64,000 nucleotides of DNA. Source: Charina bottae. Taxonomy: Eukaryota > Chordata > Lepidosauria > Squamata > Charinaidae. The position numbers and the translations under genes are program-made. Below are positions 1 through 11,586 of this stretch, piece after piece. The DNA lies in assembly GCA_023362775.1 (NCBI GenBank), contig JALMGJ010000020.1, positions 3,038,001-3,102,000 on the forward strand, given 5' to 3'. Below the pieces are notes generated by a model. It had not been told where the DNA came from and searched no databases. It worked only from the letters and a program-made list of their open reading frames with translations. Position 1 is the stretch's first letter. Each line of letters starts with the position of its first letter.

Positions 1-73
1 CTAGAACAGATTACAAAAGAAAAATATAGTACTTCACATAGGCACAATGTAATTGGGTTGGCCAATTTTATTT

Positions 74-298
74 GAGAGCCAGTTTGGTGTAGTGGTTAAG
101 GCACCAGTTTAGAAACTGGAAGATGGTGAGTTCTAGTCCTGGCTTAGGCATGAAGCCAGCTGGGTGACCTTGGGCCAGTCACACACTCTCAGCCCTAGGA
201 AGCAGGCAATGGCAAAACACTTCGGAAAACCCTGCCAAGAAAACTGCAGGGACTTGTCCAGGCAGTTGCCAGGGGTCAAAAACTGACTTGAAGGCACC
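74..298 (+). mobile_element. Sauria (ACA-type) SINE
   Basis: Opens with the Pol III A-box-like GTGTAGTGGTTAAGGC, then the hallmark GGGTGACCTTGGGCCAGTCAC and the body GCCAAGAAAACTGCAGGG, ending with a BovB-like tail (ACTTGAAGGCACC). The match to squamate Sauria SINEs is by recollection of the consensus. Confidence 0.85.
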
Positions 299-299
299 A

Positions 300-675
300 A
301 AAAGAAAAAAAAATACCTGGGAGAAAGTACTAGTGGCTCCCTACTTTAAGGTGGTGAGGGGGGCCAAGGCTTGGCTGCACTGCTTTTCCACGGCTGCACC
401 AGTCCTTTGGCATGGCTTCCCAGTGGACATCCAGTTGCTTCCCATCTTACCTCCCTTTGGGAAGGAGCTGAAAACTGAGCTCTTCCAGAGGGTGTTCGGG
501 CATGATTCCATCTTGGTTGGGTTATAGTTTGGCTTTGTTATTTAATTTTCTTCTATGTTTTAAATTATTTGTAGATATTTATATCTGAATATTTTTTATT
601 TTTTATTCTATTTTGTAAACTGGCAAGAATTCTTTGAGATTGTGGTGGTCTAAAAATGTGGTAAATAAATAAGGG
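300..675 (+). mobile_element. L2/CR1-type LINE 3' end
   Basis: A short reading frame holds FSTAAPVLWHGFPVDIQLLP and FGKELKTELFQRVF, the conserved end of L2-type LINE ORF2, followed by an AT-rich 3' UTR and an (AAATA) tail. It abuts the Sauria SINE. 5' truncated. Confidence 0.75.
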
Positions 676-1146
676 AGAATGGTAGAGTAAGCTACGAGCT
701 GTGCAATTGTAGCTGCAAAATGCCTGTGAAAAGAAATGCAGTGATATTTACATCCTTGTATAATATAGAAATTAAACTTCTTGCATAATGAAATGAATCT
801 TTCAGTCAAAAACAAAAACCTTCCTCCTTCAACATAAGCCCTAAAACAGCTTTTTATATCAGTAAAAATTTCATTTCTATAGTAATGTCTAAATTACAAA
901 CATTTGATTTTAGGAGATGTTTGTTAATAAGCAAATCAATATAATAAAGACTAGGGCTACCAAATCTGGGCTTCAAAAATCCACAAGACCACTAAATGTC
1001 AGCAAGAAGATGCATAATGTTCTCTTTGGTGCCATCTACCAGTTGCTTGGATTTTTGTAGCCCAGATAGATAGCCGTAGTAAAGACATCAGGTAGCTTGT
1101 TCAAAACACTTACAGCTTTTATTAATAGGTACATATAATAATCAGT
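676..1146. other. Unassigned intronic/upstream DNA
   Basis: AT-rich with no recognisable exon, repeat or structured element. Confidence 0.4.
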
Positions 1147-1485
1147 GGGGGGGCGTGGTGGCTGAGCGGGTAAGACGCCAGGCTTGTCGATCGGAAGATC
1201 GCAAGTTCGGAGGTTCGAATCCCTAGCCCCGCGTGACAGAGTGAGCTCCCGCACTCGCCCCAGCTCTTGCCAACCTAGCAATTTGAAAGCATGCAAATGC
1301 AAGTAGATAAATAGGTACCACTTCCGTGGGTAGGTAGCAGCGTTCCGTGTGCGTCATGCTGGCCACATGACCGTGGAAGCATCTTCGGACAACACTGGCT
1401 CTTTGGCTAACAAACGGAGATGAGAACCGGCCCCTGGAGTCGGATACGACTGCACAAATGTGTGGGGGGAACCTTTACCTTTTTA
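1147..1485 (+). mobile_element. tRNA-derived SINE with BovB-type tail, copy 1
   Basis: The 5' end is tRNA-like (A box TGGCTGAGCGGG, B box GGTTCGAATCC, GGGGC/GCCCC acceptor pairing). The body contains CCAACCTAGCAATTTGAAAG and the 3' part GAGTCGGATACGACT matches the end of BovB, so BovB machinery probably moved it. Ends with ACCTTTACCTTT. Flanks show only a weak TACATA duplication. Confidence 0.85.
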
Positions 1486-1639
1486 CATAAAATTAGGAGT
1501 CAACTAAAATTAATATAACAAGACAGCTGCATTGTGGAAGAAAAAAATGGGTCTGGAATATAGTTTGCCCCTTGTAAGGATAAAGGAACATTCTTTCACA
1601 TGTGGTCTTGTGGTAAAGTACAGAATTTTGGGTCAGTAG

Positions 1640-2946
1640 CAATGCCAAAGAATGTTCAAACTACCGTACAATTGCGCTCATTTCACATGCTAGCAAGGTT
1701 ATGCTCAAAATCCTACAAGCTAGGCTTCAGCAGTATGTGAACCGAGAACTACCAGAAGTGCAAGCTGGGTTTTGAAGAGGCAGAGGAACTAGAGATCAGA
1801 TTGCCAACATTCGCTGGATCATGGAAAAAGCAAGAGAGTTCCAGAAAAACATCTACTTCTGCTTCATTGACTACGCGAAAGCCTTTGATTGTGTGGATCG
1901 CAACAAACTGTGGCAAAGTCTTAAAGAGATGGGAGTACCAGACCACCTTACCTGTCTCCTGAGAAACCTGTATGCGGGTCAAGAAGCAACAGTTAGAACC
2001 GGACATGGAACAACCGACTGGTTCAAAATTGGGAAAGGAGTACGACAAGGCTGTATATTATCACCCTGCTTATTTAACTTATATGCAGAGTACATCATGA
2101 GAAATGCCGGGCTGGATGAATCACAAGCCGGAGTTAAGATTGCCGGGAGAAATATCAACAACCTCAGATATGCAGACGATATCACCCTAATGGCAGAAAG
2201 TGAAGAGGAACTAAAGAGCCTCTTGATGAGGGTGAAAGAGGAGAGTGCAAAATCTGGCTTGAAACTCAACATTAAAAAAACCCAGATCATGGCATCTGGT
2301 CCCATCACTTCCTGGCAAATAGAAGGGGAAGAAATGGAAGCAGTGACAGATTTTATTTTCTTGGGCTCCAAGATCACCGCAGACGGTGACTGCAGCCATG
2401 AAATTAAAAGACGCTTGCTCCTTGGGAGGAAAGCTATGGCAAACCTAGACACCATATTAAAAAGCAGAGACATCACCTTGCCAACAAAGGTCCATATAGT
2501 TAAAGCTATGGTTTTTCCAGTAGTAATGTATGGCTGTGAGAGTTGGACCATAAGGAAGGCTGAGCACCGAAGAATTGATGCTTTCGAACTGTGGTGCTGG
2601 AGAAGACTCTTGAGAGTCCCTTGGACTGCAAGGAGGTCAAACCAGTCAACCCTAAAGGAAATCAACCCTGACTGCTCATTGGAAGGACAGATGCTGAAGC
2701 TGAAGCTCAAATACTTTGGCCACCTAATGCGAAGAGAGGACTCACTGGAAAAGACCCTGATGCTGGGAAAGACTGAAGGCAAAAGGAGAAGGGGACGGCA
2801 GAGTATGAGATGGTTAAATAGCATCACCGATGTAATGAACATGAATTTGAGTAAACTCCGAGAGACAGTGGAGGACAGGAAGGCCTGGCGTGCTATGGTC
2901 CATGAGGTCACGAAGAGTCGGACACGACTAAACGACTGAACAACAA
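1640..2946 (+). mobile_element. BovB (RTE clade) LINE, 5'-truncated, reverse transcriptase region
   Basis: Frame 1821-2939 (372 codons) carries RT blocks: FIDYAKAFD near 1864, GVRQGCILSP near 2038, RYADD near 2166, and the C-terminal CESWTIRKAE and GCW-like domain to the stop at 2937-2939. The same frame extends upstream to about 1641 with a TGA near 1773 inside the AGF-RGRGTRDQ block, so the copy is broken. It ends in the BovB tail GAGTCGGACACGACTAAACG and ACAACAAAA. No endonuclease domain remains. Antisense ORFs are shadows. BovB is known for horizontal spread among reptiles and mammals. Confidence 0.93.
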
Positions 2947-2967
2947 AAGTCTTATAATTATATTTAG

Positions 2968-3532
2968 ATTACTGCAGACGCTGACTGCAGCCAGGAAATC
3001 AGAAGACGTCTACTTCTTGGGAGGAGAGCAATGGCAAATCTTGATAAAATAGTTAAGAGCAGAGACATCACACTAACAACAAAGGTCCGCATAGTTAAAG
3101 CAATGGTATTCTCTGTAGTAACCTATGGCTGTGAGAGCTGGACCATAAGGAAGGCTGAGCGAAGGAAGATAGATGCTTTTGAACTGTGGTGTTGGAGGAA
3201 AATCCTGAGAGTGCCTTGGACTGCAAGAAGATCAAACCAGTCCATACTCCAGAAAATAAAGCCAGACTGCTCACTTGAGGGAATGATATTAAAAGCAAAA
3301 CTGAAGTACTTTGGCCACATAATGAGAAGACAGGATACCCTGGAGAAGATGCTGATGCTAGGGAAGGCAGAAGGCAAAAGGACCAAGGGCAAGATGGATG
3401 GATGATATTCTGGAGGTGACAGACTCAACCATGGGGGAGCTGGGGATGGTGACGGCCGACAGGAAGCTCTGGCGTGGGCTGGTCCATGAAGTCACGAAGA
3501 GTCGGAAGCAACTGAACGAATAAACAACAAAA
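2968..3532 (+). mobile_element. Second BovB 3' fragment, tandem
   Basis: Begins at a sequence homologous to the middle of the copy at 1640-2946 (the DGDCSHEIKRR region) and repeats the same C-terminal coding, with frame 3031-3405 and then a frameshift near 3395-3410. It also ends with the BovB tail. It differs clearly from the first copy, so it is not a recent duplication. Confidence 0.88.
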
Positions 3533-4600
3533 AGTCTTTATAGAGATAGCACTGATAATAAAAGAAACAAAACAAAAACAGAAAACCAAACTCAAACAAA
3601 TCAAGCAAACACTGCATCTTATACACTATATTTAAAATAGAACATAAAAAATAAGCAAAGCATTAGTTTTTTTATTAATAACTGCAAAACAAGTTCTAGC
3701 ATAATAGTGGAAATACATGAGGGGAGTTTCTTTGAAGCTCTGGTATGATGGAGTTTAGGATTTTTATAGAAAAGATAAGAGTTTATTTCTTGCAGGTTGA
3801 TATTTTTTATTTTTGGGGTCTAAATAAAAGATACATGTTACCTAAATAATTCAGAAACACGGGAAATTTAAAATAAAATGTAATAAAAATCATTCTATTG
3901 TTTCTGAAGTTTTAAATCTGCGTTTGCATTTATGTGGGTTTGCAAAAAAAAAGTTAATGAAGATGCTTCATAATACAACATAGTATTTTGCAGAACAATA
4001 CAGTAGTATAAAAATTGAATAAAGCTTCCAATGAGACTATATATTTATTTCTTAAGTTCTATTTCTTACATTATTTTTTATTTTTTAGAAAAACCTCAAG
4101 GCAGTAGTGATGCCTTTCTCAAACTTAGCCTTGGAGCTAAACAATTAAAAAATATTATTGTTACACTTTAATATAAACTTTTTAAAAACTGTTGCTGGAT
4201 GTATGGTGAGATGCTGCCCCCTCCCCTGAAGAAGTAGATTGTATGGAGTTTGGTGTGATTTCTGAAGATTCCCCTACAGTGATGTGGGTACGGTGTACAG
4301 ATGTGTCAGGAGGAAGAAGAGTCAGACATTAAGGGAGAGGGAAGGTATAGGGAAGGGGCAAGTCTGCAGAGAAAGGATAAAGAGAGTGAGACTGATCTGT
4401 GGATAGGGCAGGGCTGCACAGATGTTTCTAGGAAGTGGCATTTGAATCACAGTTGTAGACCATTTACTGTGCTTAATTTTTATAGAGGTGGGGGCAGTAA
4501 TGACTCATGGGTTATACCGTTGTTGGAATATGTATGATGAGGAAGTGGCTAATTTGTGAGAGTCATTGGTCAGTTTGAGGGAGTCCTAGGTAAACTGAAA
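3533..4600. other. Unassigned DNA
   Basis: AT-rich, then G/A-rich near 4290-4420. No exon or repeat recognised. Confidence 0.4.
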
Positions 4601-4639
4601 ATTAGTGCACTTGTCTGTTGGTTCCGAATGAAGGGGGTT

Positions 4640-5400
4640 GGGAAGTTTTGTTTTAGTCTCTGCTATTGTTGACTGCCAGAACAGAGTCCCATGGGGGAAA
4701 CAGAAATGAGTAGCTCTTTTTTATGGTTTTGTAGCTTGATGAGATTGGATTATGAGATCTATTGCTTGTTTTGAAATTGGTTGAAGTCTAGGATGGTTGG
4801 AGAGATGGGTAATGTCATCTGGACTTAAGAGTCCCTCAAGGTTCCAGATTTCTGTGTCCTGGAGCAGAGGTGGGATGGGTGAATGGGTGGCGTTGCCACC
4901 CTTGCTGAAGACTATATTTTCCTGTCCAGGCCTAAAATGCGAGAGACCCAGGATTTGGTTGAACAGGTCAAGGACCCTGTTGGTGTACTGTGCACCCCAC
5001 TGCTCAGCAGGTTCCCTGCCTGAGCTGATCTTGGAAGACTCTGAAGCTTTTGGTTTTTGAGGATTCCAACATTCACACTGAGATCAAACTTTCAGGAATA
5101 GTTCAGGAATCCTCCATGGCTTTCATCAGTCTGTCTCAGTATCTGCAGGGGCATGGGGCGGATTTTGAGGACTTTCTGTGACATTTTGTGAATCTGATGG
5201 AATTCTAGAATTCACTTATGTCTGGTTTTGTGCATCAGAAATTTAGTACGGTTCAGCAAACATTATTCCTCTCTTTGAAAATGGTTTCCAAGCTACAGAG
5301 TATTATCAGATTGGTGTTAACTGGAAAGTAGATTTTGCTAATACCTTTCTCTCTCGCTTTTGAGGCCAAATGATAGCCCTCATGGACTCACTTCTCTCCA
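4640..5400 (+). mobile_element. L2/CR1-type LINE endonuclease relic
   Basis: Decayed frames read GGMGEWVALPPLLKTIF, TLLVYCAPHCSAGSLPEL and, in another frame, LLVFEDSNIHTEIKLSG. These correspond to the ILLVYCAP and GDFNIH blocks of the APE-type endonuclease in L2/CR1 LINEs. Several frameshifts and stops. Confidence 0.65.
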
Positions 5401-5829
5401 TCCCTATAGGGGTGACTGAATCATTCCCATGTTGATTGGAATGCCCATGTCACCTTAGCAAACGAAATTCAACGAGGAAGTCGGTCCATTGTGGATGGCA
5501 GGCAGGCTGTTGCCATGAGGGGCTTATTTCAGAGAATGGTCAGCTCCAGGAAAGTAATTTAAAATGCAGACTTCTCATCCTGTCTGTTAGTTGGAACTGA
5601 GAAATGCCACTTTGACTCTACTAGTTTGCAGCTTTGATAGCGATCATTTGCCCAGATAGTGTGACAGTCATTGAGGTGAAACTTGGTCAAAGATGCCTTG
5701 AATGGAAGTCCTATTTCTTTTTTTCTTCTTAGCCTTTGTCACAGAACAGTACATAAAGGGGTCTTTGAACGTTCAAGGATACTGGCTGAACAGTCTACAG
5801 GTGACTTAGCTCTGTAATTCTGAAGTATT

Positions 5830-6515
5830 TTGAGAAATTGTAACCAAGAGAAAGTTGCTGGAAGTAGACCTATTCACAGATAGCATCAACAAGAATCCAG
5901 ACCTGTTTTCAGCAGCTAGGAGCAAAGATCACTAACTTTTCTATGCCAGAAAACCTCTTTACAGGTTTTTCAGATAATTCTGGTAGCACCAAATTGGGCT
6001 CACTACTGTATCTGTGGTTTGTGAACGTGTGGATGTTCCCCTCTTGGGAGCACCCTCTTCAGCAGAATTTCTGTCTCAAGATTCAAACTATTATTTGGAC
6101 CCAGGGTGGCATCTGTTTTTCTGGGTTGGTGGGCATGTTGTCTTGGTCTGTAGGTCAAGAGATGGCGTGGAGCTTCATGTATCTGCACTCACTGAGTGTG
6201 AATGATAGCCATACTGTTAGCACTATGTGTCAGTGCCTCCATCAACCTTAATCCACTGCTGTAATTTAGACGACTATCCATCTGCTGGTGCAGTGTCTGT
6301 TACCAGAGTTTTTACTGGCCACCCATATAAACAAATGTTGCTTTGAAGCTTCTCTTTTCTTAGAGGAGATAGTGCATATTTCGTGTTTCCATACTTCCTT
6401 GGATAGTTAGGAGTTGTATTCCTTCTGCTTCTTTCATGCATTTATTGTATCTCAGCTGTTAATTCTGTTATAGTTGAAGTCAAGTTCTCTGACTGAGGGG
6501 TTGCCTCCTTTCAGG
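5830..6515 (+). mobile_element. DIRS-like (tyrosine-recombinase) retrotransposon relic
   Basis: Frames broken by stops read EVDLFTDSINKNPDLFSAA, then ILVAPNWA, then LSQDSNYYLDPGWH. This order (VDLFA..., VAPNW..., L.QG..HPDPGW) is typical of the RNase H/recombinase linker of DIRS elements. The recombinase itself is not recoverable; sequence after 6220 may be its remnant. Confidence 0.6.
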
Positions 6516-6749
6516 GAAGGACCAGGTTTTTTGTTGCCTCTGCCTTCTTTCCAGTTAGGTCCACCCTACAGTGAACCGAATTAACACTTCAAAGGAAGCC
6601 TGTCTTTCCATTCCCTATCAGCATGTTTAGAAATCTACCCTTTAGCAAGGAGAAAATCTATCCTTCAGCAAGGAGAAAAATCACCACAGCTCTCAAGACC
6701 ATCTCAAAATAGAGTTCAGGAATTCCCTTGATGCATGTTATCATAAGGG

Positions 6750-7058
6750 GACGTGGTGGCTCAGCGGGTAAGACGCCAGGCTTGTCGATCGGAAGATCGC
6801 AAGTTCGAAGGTTCAAGACCCGAGCGCTGCGTGACGGAGTGAGCTCCCGCACTAGCTCCAGCTCTTGCCAACCTAGCAATTCGAAAGCATGCAAATGCAA
6901 GTAGATGAATAGGTACCACTTCGGTGGGTAGGTAACAGCGTTCCGTGCGCATCATGCGGCCACATGACTGTGCTCTTTGGCTAAGAAACGGAGATGAGCA
7001 CCGGCCCCTAGAGTCGGACACGACTGCACAAATGTGCGGGGGGAACCTTTACCTTTTT
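6750..7058 (+). mobile_element. tRNA-derived SINE with BovB-type tail, copy 2
   Basis: Same family as 1147-1485 (GGCTCAGCGGGTAAGACGCC, CCAACCTAGCAATTCGAAAG, GAGTCGGACACGACTGC). Flanked by ATGTTATCA on both sides (about 6736 and 7059), a LINE-type target duplication. Part of the middle is deleted. Confidence 0.85.
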
Positions 7059-7059
7059 A

Positions 7060-8021
7060 TGTTATCAACAAACAAGGCATACTAAAATGAATTGTGTGCC
7101 CAATATCTTTTAAAAGTGTCTGAAATTGGTCAGCTGTTACATTCCCAAGCACTTTTTTTTTTAAAAAAGGACAGATTTTTTTAAGATGATGATCCTAGTA
7201 TTTTACTCCTACAGTGTGATTAAAATAAATCCTTCTCTTAGAGATTTATTATCAAAATGACTGGTAGCTGAGCAAGTTAGGACCATTAAGTTGCAGACCA
7301 GACTTCCTCAAAAATTTTTTCATCATCCTCAAGAGCCATTAATCTGAGCAACTAACACTTCCACATGATCTGCCACTGGATCATACTGTGTTACTTAGCC
7401 TTCAGCAGAAAGAGTTTGAATGGTTTCCTTTTATAATCATATAGTTAATACTTGTCCTTAAAAGTGAATTCTAGGTTTAGGATGTTTCTTAGTACAAATA
7501 GCAGAACTGCAAATTTACAAACGTTTGGTCATAAAGTCTTCAGAGCAGAACTAAATATTATTTTTCATTAATATTCAACATGTTACATTTGCATTACACA
7601 TAATGCTTCTCAATTACATTGCAATAACTAGTAGGCTAACTGTAGTGGTAGTAGAACTCAGTGGCTATCAGAGTGGAAGAAGGAGCTCTCTGTTGCAATT
7701 CTGAATGGTATTGTTAGAGAAAACCATAAAGCCATAGCCATAAAAAGAGAATGTGAGGAAATCTGGCTTGCCTTGATAAGCTACTGGCAGAGCATTTGGG
7801 GAAACCATTTTCAATGGAAATTGAAACATGAAACCCAGCTATTAATATCTGTTAAGAGAAATTTCTATAAACAAACCTTCCTTTTTCTTCTTTCATGCAA
7901 ATCTATTACCTTGTGGATCTAAAACTGCTGATTCTTATTGCTAACTTTCCTAATCTTTATTTTTGTTCTTGCTTTTCTCATTTTACTGTCTTTATCTTCT
8001 GCTTATTCCTTAAATACTTAG
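7060..8021. other. LRRFIP1 intron, no feature seen
   Basis: AT-rich intron before the first recognised exon. No repeat family recognised. Confidence 0.5.
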
Positions 8022-8114
8022 GCATTAGAAAGGCAGAAAGTTTTCTTTGATTCCCTAAGAAGTGAGCGAGATGATCTTAGAGAGGAGGTGATTTTGCTGA
8101 AGGAACAATTGAAG
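8022..8114 (+). CDS. LRRFIP1: LRRFIP1 coding exon (coiled coil start)
   Basis: A 93-bp exon, phase 0 at both ends, between acceptor ...tacttag and donor gtatga. It encodes 31 residues beginning ALERQKVFFDSLRSERDD and ending LLKEQLK, the start of the LRRFIP coiled coil. The charged/leucine heptad pattern is obvious and closely matches the conserved block of vertebrate LRRFIP1/2. It is the first exon I can recognise; upstream exons were not found in 1-8021. Splice sites were inferred by eye. Confidence 0.93.
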
Positions 8115-8545
8115 GTATGATGAAACAAACAAAAAGTATAAAGTATAAAAGGTAGTGGTAGTAAGTAGTAGTAATTTATTTCTGTGTACCAGAAAGAAGC
8201 CTTCCTTGGGTGTTGCATTGTTTGATGAACTGATTCTTAAAAACTAGCAAAGTGGCACATCATTATTTTCTTATTTAATTGTATGCTCTCTCTATGCTGT
8301 TCTTGAAGTGCATTCAGCTACATTTGAAAATTAGGAAGAATTAACGTTGGATAAAAGCACATTTCTAGCTACTGGGGTGGAACCACTGGTCATGCCACTT
8401 CTGTAGCCCAAAACTATATTATGAATTGTTTTCACTTAGGACACCAGCATAATCTGTTAAGATCACCTCCTGCTGCAAACGTTTTAGCACTGTTATCTAC
8501 AGTAGTTATCTCTTATCTCTTATATATCATACTATCTTATATTCT

Positions 8546-8562
8546 TATTCTTATTCTTATTC

Positions 8563-8593
<31 letters not shown>

Positions 8594-8613
8594 CATCATC
8601 ATCATCATCATCT
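8546..8613. repeat. (TTATTC)n/(TTA)n/(TCA)n microsatellite
   Basis: Successive short tandem tracts in the intron between the first two recognised LRRFIP1 exons. The Ile-rich ORF across it is an artefact. Confidence 0.9.
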
Positions 8614-8744
8614 TATTATATCTTATATTCATACTAGTCTCATACTGTGCATTCATGTGCTTTTATTATCCTGGATTTCAGTCTTTGCAAACATATTTCA
8701 CATAGAACTTAATGTTATAAAGATACTTTGTTTTGCATTCACAG

Positions 8745-8886
8745 CAATATGGAATAATCCCCAATTTAGGAGTAGCTACTAATGGAGAAATCACTGATTG
8801 TCTTGTTAATGATGGACTATCAAATTCTTCCAAGATTGTTTCAGAGACAAGTCATGCCTCTAAAGTATCTGAGGATTGTACAGTAG
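8745..8886 (+). CDS. LRRFIP1: LRRFIP1 coding exon (branch point between isoforms)
   Basis: A 142-bp exon (acceptor ttcacag, donor gtaagt), entering in phase 0 and leaving in phase 1. It starts QYGIIPNLGVATNGE, matching the segment just before the acidic region of the long LRRFIP1 form. Its final G can join either the acidic terminal exon at 9665 (making a GGC codon) or the small exon at 15605 (making GAC). Both keep the frame, so this is the donor from which the two 3' ends diverge. Confidence 0.9.
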
Positions 8887-9664
8887 GTAAGTATTTGCAT
8901 TGCATTAAGATTTATTTTCATTTTTGCTTGAAAAAGTATTATCTAACAAATAATACTCTGCATGTTCTGTACATGTTAACTTTTTCTTAATGCAACGATC
9001 ACTTAAGGCTATTACATTTTTTTTTAAATGTGTTTTTAAAACAAAAGAATTTAAAGATAGCTTATCTATATACCTATTATTGTAAATTTATTTCAATATA
9101 TTAAAGCATAATATATTATGTATATATTATGTATATATTATTTGTAGTCACTGATGTTGCTTTGGTTCTGAGCAATGTATATGAAACTGTGACAGAATAT
9201 TAAAAGCACTTGAAAATTTAAGATTTAGGTAGTAATTACCATTAATATTTATTAATTACATTGCTGTTCATAATTATTAATTAACTATTATTTATAATTC
9301 TTATTTATTAATTGTATTAATTTATTAATTGCATATTTCCATTAATATTGTTTTGATTACTTTGCGTATAAATATATTTAAATTGTTGGCTATATTATAT
9401 TAAAAAATAAGATTAAAAACAAGGAATTTTAGTTTGTACAATCCACCTTCAGTAAGACAAATGCAATATAGTTGATGGTGATGCTTTTTTCTGTTCAGAT
9501 ATTTTAAGTTATATTCCTCATTTGCCTTCACATAATTGGCAAAAGTGGATACTTTTTAACATGTTACTAATTCTCTCTTTTGGGTTTTAAGTGGGAAGGT
9601 AAGTGATAGCACACTTAAGTAATCTCTCTATATTGTCCCTTCAACTTTCTTAATGATCTTTTAG

Positions 9665-11586
9665 GCAAAGCAAATGAAGTGGACATGGAAAATGAGATTT
9701 TGGAGAATATGGGGAAAAGAGAAATCTTGCAGAATACTGAGCATGAGGAAAACACAGAGGACACTAAGGATCAGGAAATTATTCTGAAATGTTTGGAAAT
9801 AAAGACATTGCCTGCTGATGAAAATGTAGAGACAGAGAAAATAACTGAAGCCAAAGTTACATCAACACTGAAATTAAATAGTGGACTTGAGGATCCTGTA
9901 AAAAGTTACTCAGAATGTATCCCAGAAATTGTTTATTCCCTTGAAAAAAGAGATGCAGTTGAATTAAAGGTGGAAGGGGCCTCACCAAGTCATATTGCAG
10001 AAGAAAAAGTGTCTGATAGAAATGTAAATATCACTCATAATCAAAATAATGTGGCAGATCCAGGTATTGAGATTAATCAGGAAATACATGCTAATTTAGA
10101 AATACTTCCACAACAGCAAAATAAAGAAAAACAAATAGATATTGTAGTTGATGAGGCAGAAGGGAATAGTGAAGTATTTTGGGAAGCTTTAGATTTTGTA
10201 AATAATGGTCACATGGCAATTTCTACTTCACCAGAATTGGTAGAAGTTATCCTTACCAAAGCCTCCAGTATTGATCTTAATATTGAACAGTCAAAGAATG
10301 GGGTTGTTGAGGGAAATTTAAACAGAGAGTTTCTTAAAAATGAACAAAATGCTACAATAACTGCTGAAACAGAAGTGCCAAAAATGGAAATGTGTGGAAT
10401 TAATGAAGAGAATGAGGCAGAAAATATGGTACAGCAGCAGGAGGACCAAGTAGTAGATTCTGCAGAAGAACAAGCAGGAACACCATGTATTATGAAATTT
10501 ACATTGGATGAGTTTGGAGAGGAACAAGAACCAGTTAAAATTGAAGAAATCCAGTCACCATCTTCAAAGCATGATGCAGCTGTTGGAGAACAAAATGAGC
10601 AAGAGATAGGAGCAATTAAAGAAAATGTTGAAGACATTGAGGGGATTCCTCAAAGAGAAGTGTTCTTGAGGGCAATAGATGCACATTTAGATTCTGAGAA
10701 AAAGAATGATGAACATACCATGAAAGACATTCATACAGCGCATGCTCTTGTAGATGATATAAATCAAAGTGAATGTCAGACCCATGAAGAAGCAAATGCA
10801 AACCTAGAGAATGATTCCAGCCATAAAATAAAATCAGATTGCATAGATGGAGCTCTGGCTGATACTCATATGATACATGGAGAAGTTGCTGATGACAGCC
10901 ATATAGAAGACTTGTCTGCAGGAAAACAGAGTGTAGACAAAGAAGACAAAACTATTAAGGAATCTGCTGTAACTGCAACTATAATGAAAGAAGATACTGA
11001 AGAAGTATGCACTGGGAACGAAGAGGGTAAAAACAGCAGAAAGCTGCAGGAAGAAATTCACATTGTTGTGCCAGATATTGAGGAGGTTGCTTGTCTCAAG
11101 TCACAGAAGACTGAATTCATCGAACAAAAGAAGGAGCCTGAGAGTGAAGAAGTAGTTGTAGAAGAATATCATGAGGCCTTAGATTTTGATGAGACTTCTT
11201 TTGGAGAATTGAAAACTTCTGAAAGGAGAGATAGTCAGACTAATAAAGATAATGAAAAGGTCAAAACCAGCCTAATCTCAGCAGATGAAGTTGGATCTGA
11301 GGCTCTTGTGGATGAAAGTGACAGTATTCAGCAGATGAAAGAACATAAATTTGAAGAAGCCAAATCTGTGCAGATTGATTCTTCTGTTTCTGAAACAATA
11401 AAGTCACAATGTGAACCACTGGAAGACCCGAATAAATTGTTGGATGAAATCAGTTCAAAACAAATTGCTGATTATACATCAGAACAGTTGGAAAACCTGG
11501 AGAGCACTGTTAATGAAAGTCAAGAGGAAACCCAGATGTATAAGAAGGGTAAAGGTAAATCTCGAGAAGACTGCATTATATCATAA
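9665..11586 (+). CDS. LRRFIP1: LRRFIP1 long-isoform terminal exon (acidic, GCF2-type)
   Basis: A single open frame of about 640 codons after acceptor cttttag at 9664, ending TAA 11584-11586. The protein is rich in Glu, Asp, Lys, Ile and Ser, has few aromatics and looks disordered. Early residues include GKREILQNTEHEENTED and the last are KGKGKSREDCIIS; both ends match the long LRRFIP1/GCF2 form as I recall it. A short motif, EALDF, occurs twice (WEALDF near 10187, HEALDF near 11172). The exon has no internal in-frame methionine requirement because it is spliced in phase 1; the apparent first Met at 9679 is a GTG within the exon. The region carries the transcription-related activity ascribed to GCF2. 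Antisense ORFs here are shadows. There is no frameshift, so the long form appears intact. Confidence 0.92.

Noticed and set aside
1147..1235. A tRNA gene (also at 6755 and 13045)
   Set aside because: A and B boxes are present, but the tRNA-like part is fused to a conserved SINE body and BovB tail and occurs in several dispersed copies.
1979..2911. 310-codon reverse-strand ORF opposite the BovB RT
   Set aside because: Antisense shadow; the + frame has real RT motifs.
7140..7200. Extra LRRFIP1 exon candidates in 1-8021
   Set aside because: No stretch showed the coiled-coil pattern with AG/GT borders.
8421..8705. 94-codon Ile-rich ORF
   Set aside because: Produced by the TTA/TCA microsatellite.
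10209..10637. 142-codon reverse ORF opposite the LRRFIP1 acidic exon
   Set aside because: Low-complexity complement of a Glu-rich frame.
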